Source: Sodalis ligni
Lineage (GTDB): Bacteria > Pseudomonadota > Gammaproteobacteria > Enterobacterales > Enterobacteriaceae
Assembly (NCBI RefSeq): GCF_016865525.2
Contig: NZ_CP075169.1
Location: forward strand, 744,337-808,336
Length of the DNA stretch: 64,000 nucleotides
Direction: 5' to 3'
Positions 41,455 through 51,523 of the stretch are shown here, piece after piece. Positions within the stretch are counted from its first letter, which is position 1; each line of letters starts with the position of its first letter. The notes under the pieces were generated by a model. It saw nothing but the letters and a program-made list of their open reading frames with translations, was not told the origin of the DNA and did no database searches. A program made the translations under genes and the position numbers.

Positions 41455-42373
41455 TCAGGCCCGGAGGCAGCGGGCTTACCGCGCCGTGGGGCACTCCGGC
41501 CGCCGCTGGACGGCGGCTTCGACCCCATCGGCACGGTCTCCCTTTAACACGGTCGTTGCACGCCCGGTGATAGCGGGCTTACCGCGCCGTGGGGCGCTCC
41601 GGCCGCCGCTGGACGGCGGCTTCGACCCCATCGGCACGGTCTCCCTTTAACACGGTCGTTGCACGCCCGGAGGCAGCGGGCTTACCGCGCCATGGGGCAC
41701 TCCGGCCGCCGCTGGACGGCGGCTTCGACCCCATCGGCACGGTCTCCCTTTAACACGGTCGTTGCACGCCAGGTGATAACGGGCCTACCGAGCCATGGGG
41801 CGCTCCGGCCGCCGCTGGACGGCGGCTTCGACCCCATCGGCACGGTCTCCCTTTAACACGGTCGTTGCACGCCCGGTGATAGCGGGCTTACCGCGCCGTG
41901 GGGCACTCCGGCCGCCGCTGGACGGCGGCTTCGACCCCATCGGCACGGTTTCCCTTTAACACGGTCGTTGCACGCCCGGTGATAGCGGGCTTACCGCGCC
42001 GTGGGGCACTCCGGCCGCCGCTGGACGGCGGCTTCGACCCCATCGGCACGGTTTCCCTTTAACACGGTCGTTGCACGCCCGGTGATAGCGGGCTTACCGC
42101 GCCGTGGGGCACTCCGGCCGCCGCTGGACGGCGGCTTCGACCCCATCGGCACGGTCTCCCTTTAACACGGTCGTTGCACGCCCGGTGATAGCGGGCTTAC
42201 CGCGCCGTGGGGCACTCCGGCCGCCGCTGGACGGCGGCTTCGACCCCATCGGCACGGTTTCCCTTTAACACGGTCGTTGCACGCCCGGTGATAGCGGGCT
42301 TACCGCGCCGTGGGGCGCTCCGGCCGCCGCTGGACGGCGGCTTCGACCCCATCGGCACGGTCTCCCTTTAACA
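41455..42373. repeat. Nine tandem copies of a 103-bp unit, each with a hairpin
   Basis: The unit AGCGGGCTTACCGCGCCG onward repeats nine times with an exact 103-bp step; for example the hairpin is at 41499-41517, then 41602-41620. Each copy holds a perfect 7-bp stem with 5-nt loop (GCCGCCG, CTGGA, CGGCGGC), then ACCCCATCGGCACGG and AACACGGTCGTTGCACGCCC. Copies differ at a few sites: GAGGC or TGATA before AGCGGG, GCACTCC or GCGCTCC, GGTCTCCC or GGTTTCCC; copy 4 is the most divergent. 103 is not a multiple of 3, so it is not a coding repeat. The array fills the gap between converging ribB and tehB. Function unknown. Confidence 0.97.
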
Positions 42374-42382
42374 GGCTCGGTT

Positions 42383-43288
42383 TCACTCCGGCGTTAGCGG
42401 GCCGGCCACGGGGCGCTTTCTGGCCAGCAGGGTGGCGAACCGCAGCTTGATGCGGTTGCCGTCGGCATCGGTTTTATGCAGTTCCCCCAGGTCCTCGTTA
42501 TATTTGATAATCTCCCATCCCTCGTAATACCGCTTCAGTTCGCCGAGTCCAAAGGTAAAGGGAAACGGGATGGGGCAGGGGAAGTCCGGCGTCGACATGG
42601 CGGCGACAATCAGGTTCATTCCCCCCGGCAGCGTGCTGCGCTGCATGTCGCCTATCAGGCGGCTGATACAGCCGGCTGGTAAAAACATCATCACCACCGT
42701 GGAAAGAATAAACTGATAGTGCCCGCTGATGGTCTCTTCGCTGATATCCAGCACCGACGCGCTGATATTCTGCCGTTCCTCGGCGGCGATAATCTCATTA
42801 AGGGCCGCGATGCTCTGGGGATTTTTATCATGGGCGGTTGCCCTGTAGCCCAGCAGATCGAGATATAGTGCATTGCGGCCGCCACCGCAGCCCAGGTCCA
42901 GCGCCTTGCCGGGCAACAACCCGCTGCCGGGCAATAAATAATTAGCCGCATTAATGACTTCGGAATGGGTACGGGTTAAGCCGTATTTCAAATGATAATA
43001 ATCTTCCGGCCGGCAGTAAAACGCCAGCCGGCACCGGATATCATCTGACACGGCGGCAATGCGGTGCCACTGCTGCGGTTCCACCTGCGGCGGCTGCCGT
43101 AGGCTGGAAAACGTCCCGCTTTGCAGAATATCGCTATCCTCGTTAAGCAGATCAAAGGTCAGGCTGCCTTGCAATACCGTCAACCGGGCCCAGACGCCCT
43201 CTTTGGTATTGTGGCGCTCGCGAAAGGCCGCCGGGATCGTTTCGGCCGTCCAGATAGGCATGGTTTGATAACACAACAGTTCCTGCAT
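42383..43288 (-). CDS. tehB: Tellurite methyltransferase TehB
   Basis: 301 residues. TehB is a SAM-dependent methyltransferase linked to tellurite resistance. The N-terminal TehB-type cupin-like domain ([40 protein letters not shown]) precedes the methyltransferase domain with motif [21 protein letters not shown] near residue 173, and [14 protein letters not shown] near 240. The ATG at 43288 has GGAGAG 6-8 nt upstream. The frame is open further upstream through a norW remnant, but that part is unrelated. It probably shares transcripts with the norVW remnants. It ends 10 nt from the tandem repeat array. Confidence 0.93.
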   Translation of the reverse strand: MQELLCYQTMPIWTAETIPAAFRERHNTKEGVWARLTVLQGSLTFDLLNEDSDILQSGTFSSLRQPPQVEPQQWHRIAAVSDDIRCRLAFYCRPEDYYHLKYGLTRTHSEVINAANYLLPGSGLLPGKALDLGCGGGRNALYLDLLGYRATAHDKNPQSIAALNEIIAAEERQNISASVLDISEETISGHYQFILSTVVMMFLPAGCISRLIGDMQRSTLPGGMNLIVAAMSTPDFPCPIPFPFTFGLGELKRYYEGWEIIKYNEDLGELHKTDADGNRIKLRFATLLARKRPVAGPLTPE

Positions 43289-43299
43289 TTGACTCTCCG

Positions 43300-43789
43300 T
43301 TATTGATTGCCCAGTTGGCGTAACAGTGAAAACGCCTCCTGCATACGTGCTTCGCCGGCCACAAAAGCGCACAAGCGCTGACGGTCGTCCCATGATGCCC
43401 CGCAGCAGCGCGGCGACAATGCCGGTGCCGGTCTGGCACAGGCTGAGCAGGTCGGCATTCAGGATCAATTCTACCCCTTGTTGCACCAGGCGAAGCTGCA
43501 ATCGTGCGCTGACCTCGGCCGGCATCAGTGAAGCCAGGATGCTGGGGGCTTTATCCACCAAAGTAACCTCTTTACCCGCCCGGGCCAGGTCCATCGCCAG
43601 CTCGGTGCCGATCAAACCGGCCCCCAGCAACAACACCCGCCGGGACTGCCGTAACCGGGATTCTATCCGGCGATACTCCTGCTGGCTATTTAGCGTCAGG
43701 AATAAATGGCCGCCTTCCATCGGCGGGATCACCGCTTCGGCGCCGGTAGCCAGAATCAGCTGGCGGTAGGGATAGACGCTCTCTTCGCA
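43300..43789 (-). pseudogene. norW: norW, flavorubredoxin reductase, reduced by two deletions
   Basis: Only two parts of the roughly 377-residue NorW remain. The first reads [37 protein letters not shown], and the NAD-binding [20 protein letters not shown], up to [11 protein letters not shown], about residues 105-215. It then jumps, at about 43400, to the C-terminal end [20 protein letters not shown] ending LRQLGNQ at 43300 in another frame. The FAD-binding N-terminus and the second FAD segment are missing. No active reductase can be made. This remnant directly follows the truncated norV, so a deletion joined the two. Confidence 0.9.
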
Positions 43790-45078
43790 ATCGCAGGCAG
43801 GGTCGGGGCGCCGATAGCTACATCGATAACGGCGGAGGACTTTTTAGCTGTCCTGTCATTCACCGCCGGGGCATCAAGAGGGTGTAAGGCCCACTGGCGG
43901 GCTATCTCCCTGCCGTGCTCGCGGCAGATGTCCAGGGCTTCGCCGTCGGGCCGCCACTTCAGCTTGAGGGCCAGGGTAGTGTCGAACCCGGCGTCCATCA
44001 GCCTGGTTTGCACCCGGTCCACCGCGCCGCCGTTCCAGCCGTAGCTGCCGAAAGCGGAGGCTTTCTTGTCCCGAAAGCGCAGGCCGGTCAGTTCTTCCAG
44101 CAGGGCGGCCACTTTCGGCATCATGACGTTGTTCATGGTTGAGGATCCCGCCAACACTCCTTTGGAGCGGAAAATTTGCGTCAGGATCTCATTCTTGTCG
44201 TGCCGGGCCACGTTATAGATTTTCACCGCGACGGCGGGATCGATTTCGTTAATGCCTTGGGCAATGGCGTCAGCCATCATGCGGGTGTTATTGGACATGG
44301 TGTCGTAAAACAGGGTGATGCGATCTTCCTGATAGTTATCTGCCCATTGCAAATACTTAGCGACAATTTGCACCGGATCGTCGCGCCAGACCACGCCATG
44401 AGAGGTGGCGATCATGGATAGCGGCAGCTTGAATCCGAGGATTTCGTTGATTTTGGCGGTAACCAGACGGCTGAAGGGCGTCAGGATATTAGCGAAATAG
44501 CGCAGGCATTGTTCGAATAATTCATTTTGGTCTACTTCATCGTTAAACAGATGCTCATCGCAGTAATGCTGGCCAAAGGCATCGTTGCTGAACAATACCG
44601 CATCGCCGCTGATATAGGTCATCATACTGTCAGGCCAGTGCAGCATGGGAGTCTCGACAAAAATAAGCTGTTTATCGCTACCGATTTCCAACCGATCGCC
44701 GGTTTTGACAACATGGAAATCCCATTCAGGATGGTGATGGTGACCGTTAATGGAATCGATTGCATTAAGGGTGCAATAAATCGGCGTGTCTGGAATAATC
44801 GCCATCAGCGCGCTCAGGGCCCCGGCGTGATCTTCCTCTGCGTGGTTGATAACAATGTAATCAATATCGTCCAGATTGATTTCCGCTGCGAGATTTTGCA
44901 CGAATTCATGGCTGAATTTATGATCCACCGTGTCTATTAATACGGTTTTTTCTTCGCGGATAAGGTAGCTGTTATAACTGCTGCCTTTGAGCGTCTTGTA
45001 TTCGGTGCCGTGGAAGTCCCGTACTTCCCAATCCCGTTGTCCCACCCAATAAATATTATTTTTTACCAGTACGCTCAT
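43756..45078 (-). pseudogene. norV: norV, anaerobic nitric oxide reductase flavorubredoxin, rubredoxin domain lost
   Basis: The first about 415 residues are intact. The diiron metallo-beta-lactamase domain has [14 protein letters not shown] (HxExDH) and later [10 protein letters not shown]; the flavodoxin domain has [20 protein letters not shown] and [15 protein letters not shown]. coli NorV is 479 residues and ends with a rubredoxin domain carrying two Cys-x2-Cys pairs. Here the chain stops at about 440 with [20 protein letters not shown] and PTAS, encoded partly out of frame across the deletion junction with norW. Without rubredoxin and NorW, electron delivery should fail. The start [20 protein letters not shown] is canonical. 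Confidence 0.92.
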
Positions 45079-45121
45079 AGCCTTTCCCAATTCAATAATG
45101 TTAAATGATGGGAGAAAGATC

Positions 45122-45136
45122 GCATAGAGCGTGCCA
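45122..45136 (-). promoter_or_regulatory. Sigma-54 promoter of norV
   Basis: On the minus strand TGGCACGCTCTATGC matches the -24/-12 consensus TGGCAC-N5-TTGC with a single mismatch. It lies about 45 nt before the norV start codon and between that gene and the NorR sites, as in E. coli. Confidence 0.85.
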
Positions 45137-45178
45137 GTGATTATCTGTCTGAATATTAATATTATTTTAAAGTTAATT

Positions 45179-45234
45179 GTTAAAATGACTATTTTTTTTA
45201 TTTGTCTTTTTGACATAAATAGTGTCATAATCAC
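45179..45234. promoter_or_regulatory. Three NorR enhancer sites
   Basis: Three GT-N7-AC sites are visible: GTTAAAATGAC at 45179-45189, GTCTTTTTGAC at 45204-45214, and GTCATAATCAC at 45224-45234. E. coli has three such NorR sites between norR and norV. They stand upstream of the sigma-54 promoter and beside the norR start at 45241, so they can also control norR. Confidence 0.8.
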
Positions 45235-45240
45235 ATTCCT

Positions 45241-46761
45241 ATGCCTTTATCCATTGAAACCTTAAGTCATCTCGCCATTGAGCTGCAATCGGGCATGTCC
45301 AGCCAAGACCGGTTTGCGCGGCTGATTACCGGCCTGCGGCGGCGGCTGGGCTGCGATGCCGTTGCGTTGCTAAGCTATGAGCAGCAGTTGTTCCGTCCGC
45401 TGGCCACCGCCGGGTTATCGCCGGATGTCTTGGGGCGGCGGTTTCGTTTGGCCGAGCATCCGCGCCTTGAAGCTATCGCCCGCGCCGGCGATGTGGTGCG
45501 TTTTCCGGCGGACAGCCAATTACCGGATCCCTACGACGGATTGATTCCCGGCCACCAGCAGTTCAAGGTACATGCCTGTATCGGCCTGCCGCTGTTTATC
45601 CACCAGACCCTGATCGGCGCGCTGACCCTGGACGGTATGGATCCCCATCAGCTCGATCATTTCAGCGATGAGGAATTGCGGCTGGTGGCGGCGCTCTCCT
45701 CGGTGGCCCTCAGCAATGCCCTGCTGGTGGAGCGGCTGGAGAAACAGGTCATAGCGCCGGTGAGCGCCGGCAGCGTATCGACGGCGGTTGGCGGCGACGA
45801 AATGATCGGGCTATCGGCGGTGATGCGACAGCTGAAAAAAGAGATCGGTATCGTCGCGAACTCGGATCTGAATGTGCTGATCACCGGAGAAACCGGCGTA
45901 GGTAAGGAACTGGTGGCCCGGGCTATCCATCAGGGGTCGCCCCGGGCGGCCAATGCCTTGATTTATCTGAACTGTGCGGCGTTGCCGGAATCGGTGGCGG
46001 AGAGCGAACTGTTCGGCCATGTAAAAGGCGCCTTTACCGGCGCCATTCACCATCGTATCGGAAAATTTGAGCTGGCGGATAACGGTACGCTGTTTTTAGA
46101 TGAAATCGGCGAGCTCTCCCTGACGCTGCAGGCAAAACTGCTGCGCGTGCTGCAATATGGCGACCTGCAGCGGGTCGGGGATGACCAAAGCCTGCGGGTG
46201 AACGTCCGCGTACTGGCCGCCACCAATCGGGTGCTGAAAGATGCGGTGGTGGCCGGCGAGTTTCGCGCCGATCTGTTTCATCGCCTGAGCGTGTTTCCGA
46301 TCCATGTGCCGCCGTTGCGGGAGCGGGAACAGGATATCGCCCTGCTGGCGGGATTTTTTTGCGAGCGCAGCCGGGAAAAGCTGGGGCTGGGCAGCCTGGT
46401 ACTGGCCCCTGGCACGCTGGGATTGCTTACCGATAATCACTGGCCGGGCAATGTGCGGGAATTGGAGCATGCTATTTATCGCGCCACGGTATTGGCGCGT
46501 GCGGAACAAGGCGGGGGCGATATCCTGCTGCAGCCGCAGCATTTTGCCCTGGACGCGGCGCGTCCGGCGGCGGATAGCCGGCCTGATTCGCCGGAACGGG
46601 TGGAACTGGTCAGCCTGCGTCAGGGGACCGATAACTACCAGCGGCACTTGATCCGCCTGGCGTTGGAAAGCTGTGGAAACAATTGGTCGGCCTGCGCGCG
46701 CCAGCTGGCCATGGACCCGGGCAATTTGCATCGTCTGGCGAAGCGGCTGGGGATTAAATAA
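45241..46761 (+). CDS. norR: NorR, nitric-oxide-sensing sigma-54 activator
   Basis: 506 residues. The N-terminal GAF domain senses NO at a non-haem iron; R75, R81, D99, C113 and D131, as reported for E. coli NorR, can be read at the same positions. The AAA+ domain has Walker A GETGVGKE at 216-223, [13 protein letters not shown] with the sigma-54 contact loop, and the Walker B segment [21 protein letters not shown] Fis-type HTH closes the chain ([20 protein letters not shown]). It is intact, although its target operon is not. Divergent from norV with three enhancer sites between. Confidence 0.96.
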   Translation: MPLSIETLSHLAIELQSGMSSQDRFARLITGLRRRLGCDAVALLSYEQQLFRPLATAGLSPDVLGRRFRLAEHPRLEAIARAGDVVRFPADSQLPDPYDGLIPGHQQFKVHACIGLPLFIHQTLIGALTLDGMDPHQLDHFSDEELRLVAALSSVALSNALLVERLEKQVIAPVSAGSVSTAVGGDEMIGLSAVMRQLKKEIGIVANSDLNVLITGETGVGKELVARAIHQGSPRAANALIYLNCAALPESVAESELFGHVKGAFTGAIHHRIGKFELADNGTLFLDEIGELSLTLQAKLLRVLQYGDLQRVGDDQSLRVNVRVLAATNRVLKDAVVAGEFRADLFHRLSVFPIHVPPLREREQDIALLAGFFCERSREKLGLGSLVLAPGTLGLLTDNHWPGNVRELEHAIYRATVLARAEQGGGDILLQPQHFALDAARPAADSRPDSPERVELVSLRQGTDNYQRHLIRLALESCGNNWSACARQLAMDPGNLHRLAKRLGIK

Positions 46762-46926
46762 AAGGCCGCGGGATAATGAATGTGGGGTAGGCGTAAGGGT
46801 TGGATAGATTATATATTCAATATTTTTGAATGTCTTTATCATGCTTATCCGAGTTCATTATGTGAACGAAGCGCGTACCTTAACGGTTATGAAGCGCCCG
46901 GTGCGCCATACCATTAAGGAATAACC

Positions 46927-47709
46927 ATGAGTGAATCCCGCATGCCCGCGCTGTTTCTCGGCCACGGCAGTCCGATGAACGTGCTGGAAGATAATCGTTA
47001 TACCCAGGCTTGGGAACATCTGGGGCAAATCCTGCCGCGTCCCCGCGCCATTGTGGCGGTGTCCGCCCATTGGTATACCCGTGGAACCGCGGTTACCGCC
47101 ATGGAAAATCCGCGCACCATTCATGATTTTGGCGGGTTTCCCCAGGCGCTGTTTGATATCCGTTATCCGGCCCCCGGTTCGCCGGCGCTGGCGAAAACGA
47201 TCCAGGAAATCCTGTTGCCGGTTGAGGTGGCCGCCGATCAATCCTGGGGATTCGATCACGGCTCCTGGGGCGTGGTGAAAAAGATGTATCCCGCGGCGGA
47301 TATTCCCATGGTGCAGTTGAGCATCGACGGGACAAAACCCGCCGAATATCATTACCGGCTGGGACGTGAACTTTCCGCGCTGCGTGACCAGGGGGTGATG
47401 ATTATCGCCAGCGGCAATGTGGTGCATAATTTACGCATGGTAAACTGGCAGGGCGCGGCCGAGCCCTATCCCTGGGCAGAGTCATTCAATCAATTTGTTC
47501 GCGACAATATCGCCTGGCAAGGGGAGGGGCAGCACCCGCTGGTGGACTATATGCGCCATGAAGGGGCGGCGTTGTCAAATCCTACGCCGGATCATTATCT
47601 GCCGCTGTTGTATATTCTCGGCGCCTGGAACGGCAAAGAACCCATCTCGATACCGGTGGACGGCATCGAAATGGCCTCGCTGAGCATGCTGTCGGTCCAG
47701 GTGGGTTGA
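46927..47709 (+). CDS. ygiD: 4,5-DOPA dioxygenase extradiol family protein
   Basis: 260 residues, of the LigB-type extradiol dioxygenases; the E. coli YgiD converts L-DOPA to betalamic-acid-type products in vitro. Zinc/iron ligands are visible in PALFLGHGSPMNVLED near residue 15, AVSAHWYTRGTA near 47, FDHGSWGVVKKMYP near 115, and GNVVHNLRMVNW near 160. Length and start (SD AAGGAA) are normal. It converges on the tolC-ygiB-ygiC operon. In E. coli the zinc transporter gene zupT lies between ribB and ygiD; here nor-teh genes take that place. Confidence 0.94.
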   Translation: MSESRMPALFLGHGSPMNVLEDNRYTQAWEHLGQILPRPRAIVAVSAHWYTRGTAVTAMENPRTIHDFGGFPQALFDIRYPAPGSPALAKTIQEILLPVEVAADQSWGFDHGSWGVVKKMYPAADIPMVQLSIDGTKPAEYHYRLGRELSALRDQGVMIIASGNVVHNLRMVNWQGAAEPYPWAESFNQFVRDNIAWQGEGQHPLVDYMRHEGAALSNPTPDHYLPLLYILGAWNGKEPISIPVDGIEMASLSMLSVQVG

Positions 47710-47769
47710 TATCCCAGAAAAGGCCAGGATACAAGGCGCACCGATTACGGGCCACGCACCCGCACCCGG

Positions 47770-48930
47770 TCAGCCGAGTATGATGTGGGGATAAAACCGC
47801 GACAGATCCTGGGTTATCCGCTCTTTATCCTCGCGGATACCGATACCGCATGGCTGGTCGTTCACCAGCCAGCTGCCGATAACGGTGTAACTGTCGCCAA
47901 AAAGCGGCAGCGGGCAATATTGCTGGATAATGTAACCCTCTTCGCCATAGGGACCGTCCACCCGGGCGGTTTCCTGGCCGTTTTCAACGATGCGGATATT
48001 GGCCCCTTCCCGTGAAAACAGCGGTTTCGCCACATAGCTGGCCATGGGCGGCGGATTGTCTTCGCTGAAATAGGCCGGCAGCAGGTTGGGGTGGCCGGGA
48101 AACATTTCCCACAGCATGGGCAGCAGGGCTTTGTTGGACAGGATAGCCTTCCAGGCCGGCTCCAGCCAGCGCACCCCGGCATCCTCCAGCTTGGTGGAAA
48201 AGATCTCCTTGAGCATGAACTCCCAGGGATAGAGCTTGAACATATTGCCGATCACCTGGTTTTCGGTGTCGGTAAACTGTCCTTTTTCTCCCAGGCCGAT
48301 CTCCTCGATAAACAGGAATTCATTGGCCAGTCCCGCTTCCAGCGCGCAATCCTGCAGGTATTGCACCGTACCGCGATCTTCATCGGTATCCCGGCAGCAG
48401 GCGAAATGCAGCGCCCCGAAGCCATGGCGCTCTTTCAGCTCGCGAAAGCGATCGATTAATTTTTCCTGCAGGCTGTTGTATTGATCGGCTCCGGCAGGCA
48501 ATTGACCGGCCTTGATCTGATCTTCCAGCCAGATCCATTGGAAAAATGCCGATTCAAACAGGGAGGTGGGGGTATCGGCATTGTTTTCCAGCAGCTTGGG
48601 GGGTTGCCGGCCGTCATAGACCAGGTCGAGACGGGAATAGAGTGAGGGCTGGCCGCTGTGCCAGGCATTGCGGACAAATTGCCAGGTATGCTTCGGGATA
48701 CGGAATTTGGCCATCAGCGCATCGCTGGCCACCACCTTTTCAACCACCTTCAGGCACATGCGGTGGATATCGGCGGTGGCGTCCTCAAGCTGGTCGATTT
48801 GCGCCAGCGTGAACTGATAATAGGCGTCTTCGCACCAATAAGGCTCACCGTACATGGTATGGAAATCAAAGCCATATTCGGCGGCTTTCTCACGCCAGTC
48901 CGGCCGTTCATACAGCGTTACTCGTTTCAT
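47770..48930 (-). CDS. ygiC: Glutathionylspermidine synthase-like ATP-grasp protein YgiC
   Basis: 386 residues, similar to the C-terminal synthetase domain of glutathionylspermidine synthase. It is probably an ATP-dependent ligase acting on an unknown amine or peptide. Marks are [55 protein letters not shown] and the closing [20 protein letters not shown]. It starts only 3 nt after the ygiB stop, so the two are co-transcribed; in E. coli they follow tolC. The pair ygiB-ygiC recurs widely, suggesting envelope work. Confidence 0.93.
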   Translation of the reverse strand: MKRVTLYERPDWREKAAEYGFDFHTMYGEPYWCEDAYYQFTLAQIDQLEDATADIHRMCLKVVEKVVASDALMAKFRIPKHTWQFVRNAWHSGQPSLYSRLDLVYDGRQPPKLLENNADTPTSLFESAFFQWIWLEDQIKAGQLPAGADQYNSLQEKLIDRFRELKERHGFGALHFACCRDTDEDRGTVQYLQDCALEAGLANEFLFIEEIGLGEKGQFTDTENQVIGNMFKLYPWEFMLKEIFSTKLEDAGVRWLEPAWKAILSNKALLPMLWEMFPGHPNLLPAYFSEDNPPPMASYVAKPLFSREGANIRIVENGQETARVDGPYGEEGYIIQQYCPLPLFGDSYTVIGSWLVNDQPCGIGIREDKERITQDLSRFYPHIILG

Positions 48931-48933
48931 CCG

Positions 48934-49593
48934 TCAGCCGCCCATACTGCGGCGCGGCACGGAGGAAGCGGCGGAACTGCGCTGCATCATGGTGTTCTGT
49001 CTGGCCACGGTTTCGCCGAAACCGCCGCGGGTCACGGTATTGGTGGCGGCGGGCTTGGGCGCCATGGCGCTTTTCGGCACATTCATGCTGCGGCCGCCGG
49101 TCGCCGGGCCGTAATTGCGGCCGCTGGCATCGACGAATTTGCCGTTGGCCGGGCTATTGGGCGCGCGGGAGGTGAACAAAGGCTGCTGGGAATAACCGCC
49201 GCCCATCATCCGGCCCATCATATAACCGGCCATCAGCGGCATCCAGAAGCTGCCGCTTTGCTGCGGTTCAGCCGCCGTGCCCGCCTGGGCCGGCGCCTGG
49301 GTGCACTGATTTTCGCCGAACTCCGCCACGCAATCGGCGCGGGAGGCGTATTTGGGGGCGGTTTTCTTGGCTTCCGCCATGGCATTCTTATAGGCGGTGG
49401 CGCACTGTTCGCTCATGGAGGGATTGGCGCGGGAACAGTCGTCGCTGTTTTGATAAAGCGTCACGTTTTCGTCGCTTTTTTCACAGCCGGCCAGAACGAA
49501 TACCGCGCCTACCGCCAGCGCGGCCGGCGCCATTCGACAAACCCGCCAGCGCTTGCGAAAGCCGGCGTGGTTGATTTCTTTTGTCCGTTTCAT
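48934..49593 (-). CDS. ygiB: DUF1190 lipoprotein YgiB
   Basis: 219 residues. A positively charged N-terminus ([20 protein letters not shown]) leads to a hydrophobic segment with lipobox VLAGC at about residue 36, so the protein should be lipidated. The mature part has Cys-rich [20 protein letters not shown] and the family's [20 protein letters not shown], then Gly/Gln/Met-rich repeats ([20 protein letters not shown]). The tail ends VPRRSMGG. The start is the ATG at 49593. Between tolC (187 nt upstream) and ygiC. Function unknown. Confidence 0.93.
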   Translation of the reverse strand: MKRTKEINHAGFRKRWRVCRMAPAALAVGAVFVLAGCEKSDENVTLYQNSDDCSRANPSMSEQCATAYKNAMAEAKKTAPKYASRADCVAEFGENQCTQAPAQAGTAAEPQQSGSFWMPLMAGYMMGRMMGGGYSQQPLFTSRAPNSPANGKFVDASGRNYGPATGGRSMNVPKSAMAPKPAATNTVTRGGFGETVARQNTMMQRSSAASSVPRRSMGG

Positions 49594-49749
49594 TATTTTC
49601 CTGCTTTATTAATGTTTTAACTTACCCAGAGTTCCCCCTAAGGATAGGGGAAAAGCGTTTAAATAAGAAGCGTCGGCAACAACCATGAAACAACTTTACA
49701 AAGTTATACACAACGATGGGATCGGGGCGGGAGGATCAATGGGATCAAG

Positions 49750-49773
49750 CCAGGCGGGAACGGACCCGCCTGG
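49750..49773 (-). terminator. Hairpin after tolC, possible attenuator
   Basis: A perfect 9-bp stem (CCAGGCGGG / CCCGCCTGG) with a 6-nt loop begins 8 nt past the tolC stop. It has no T run, so it may act as an mRNA-stabilising or attenuating structure between tolC and ygiB rather than a full terminator. Confidence 0.55.
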
Positions 49774-49780
49774 ATATGGC

Positions 49781-51310
49781 TTAGTGCTGGAACGGATTGC
49801 GTTTTTTCGCCGACGAGGATGCCGGTACGGTGGCGCTCACCGGAGTGGCGGACTGCCTGGCCGATTGGGCGGCATCGGACGGATTACTGCGGGGCGCCCG
49901 GGAGGTCTGGCCCGGGTTAACGCCTTCGGCATTGGCGTCCTGATTGGGATTCACCGGCGCCACGCTCTCGGGACTGGTGGCGATGGGTTGCCCAAGGGAG
50001 GCGTTCAGCGTACGGATATCATCCTCGTTGAGGGTGCCCAGGGCATTTTTAAGCGTCAGCTGGTTGATAACATAGTTATAGCGGGCGGTGGAAAGATTGC
50101 GTTTGGCGTCATACAGCGTGGTGGTGGCGTCCAGCACGTCGACAATGGTGCGGGTGCCAACTTCATAACCGGCTTCCGAGGCATCCAGAGAGCTTTGCGC
50201 CGAAATCACCGCCTGGCGATAAGCATCGATGCTGCTGATGGAGGCGGATATGTTATTAAAAGATGACCGCACGGTTTGCACCACACTGCGATGGGCGCTT
50301 TCCAACTGTTCGCTGGCGCTGACGAAGCTGTACTGCGCCTGTTTGACCTGCGAGGTCACCGCGCCGCCGGAATAGATAGGCACGCTCAGGCTAAGGCCGA
50401 TGGCGTTCTGGCCGATATTGGTATTGTTATAATTGGCATTTCCGTTGGTCCGCGAACCGTTATAATCGGTATTGCTTAACGATGAACTGGCGGTCAGGGC
50501 TAACGTCGGATAATGGCCGGTTTCTTCCAAACGAATCTGTTCCCGCGCAACATCCTGCGACAAGCGGGCGCTTAGCAGGGTCAGGTTGCGCATTTCCGCT
50601 TCTTTCAACAGCGCGTTGATTGGCTGCGGCTGGGCGGCTTTAAAACGATCGATATTCAGCGACGCCAACTGCGGATAAAAGTTGCCGCTGATCTGGCGCA
50701 GGCTTTCCAATGCGTTATCCACCGTATTGCGGGCATTCACTTCGTCGGCCAACACGGTATCATAGTTGGAGCGGGCGTTTTGCACGTCGGTAATAGCCAC
50801 CAGGCCGACGTTAAAGCGCTGTGTGGTCTGGTCCAGCTCCCGGTAAATCGATTGCTTTTGCGCTTCGGTATAAGAAAGTGCGTCGATGGCGCTTAATACG
50901 TTAAAATAGGCGGTAGCGGTATTAAGAATCAGCGTCTGCTGCTGGGTTTGGTAAGTCACATCCTGGACACCGGCGGTTTTTTCCTGCACCGTCAGCGCGC
51001 GCCATTTCGACATATCAAAAATGGTCTGGGTGAGCTGCAGCGAGCCGCTGGTCTCATTGGAATTGATATCCCTCTGATCGCGAAAGCCATTGTTATAGGT
51101 GTAGTCCACCCCGAGTCCAAGCTGTGGCAGCAGGGGGCTGCGGGCTTCGTTGATCTTTTCAAATGCTGCGTCGCGGTCAGCTGCCGATGCGCGAAGATCC
51201 GGATTGGATAGCCGTGCCTGCTGATACACTTGAAGCAGATTTTCTGCCTGACTTAAAGTACTGAATCCGCCGAGGCTCAGTCCAATAAGAAGGGGGAGCA
51301 GTTTCTTCAT
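49781..51310 (-). CDS. tolC: Outer-membrane efflux channel TolC
   Basis: 509 residues. TolC forms the outer-membrane exit for RND and type I systems. The signal peptide MKKLLPLLIGLSLGGFSTLS ends QA/ENLLQVYQQ as in E. coli. The repeat structure is visible (AASADRDAAFEKINEARSPL and VSASEQLESAHRSVVQTVRS) with GYEVGTRTIVDVLDATTTLY near 390. The ATG at 51310 is preferred; one 6 nt earlier is too close to AAGGA. The C-terminal 60 residues (Pro/Ser/Ala-rich, ending AKKRNPFQH) are a longer and poorly conserved tail than in E. coli TolC (493 residues). First gene of tolC-ygiBC. Confidence 0.97.
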   Translation of the reverse strand: MKKLLPLLIGLSLGGFSTLSQAENLLQVYQQARLSNPDLRASAADRDAAFEKINEARSPLLPQLGLGVDYTYNNGFRDQRDINSNETSGSLQLTQTIFDMSKWRALTVQEKTAGVQDVTYQTQQQTLILNTATAYFNVLSAIDALSYTEAQKQSIYRELDQTTQRFNVGLVAITDVQNARSNYDTVLADEVNARNTVDNALESLRQISGNFYPQLASLNIDRFKAAQPQPINALLKEAEMRNLTLLSARLSQDVAREQIRLEETGHYPTLALTASSSLSNTDYNGSRTNGNANYNNTNIGQNAIGLSLSVPIYSGGAVTSQVKQAQYSFVSASEQLESAHRSVVQTVRSSFNNISASISSIDAYRQAVISAQSSLDASEAGYEVGTRTIVDVLDATTTLYDAKRNLSTARYNYVINQLTLKNALGTLNEDDIRTLNASLGQPIATSPESVAPVNPNQDANAEGVNPGQTSRAPRSNPSDAAQSARQSATPVSATVPASSSAKKRNPFQH

Positions 51311-51523
51311 TTGCATTCCTTTTGATACAGCAAAATTGCTATGGTAGCGCTGTCGACAGATAAATATCGCCCGATTCTATCAGAGTCAGCGGAGTGTATG
51401 AGGTGGCTGAACGTGCCATCTTGTCTCTATATCACAAAATTTATCACAAACCTGCACTTTGCGGCACAGTGATTGCTTCAGCAACCACGAAATCGCCGAT
51501 TATACAGACTAGGAGTCGTTAAA

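Noticed and set aside
41659..41856. Open frame inside the tandem repeats
   Set aside because: The 103-bp period shifts the frame every copy, so the frame is a by-product of the repeat.
41470..42373. Repeat array considered as CRISPR
   Set aside because: The whole 103-bp unit repeats with no variable spacers, and no cas genes are near.
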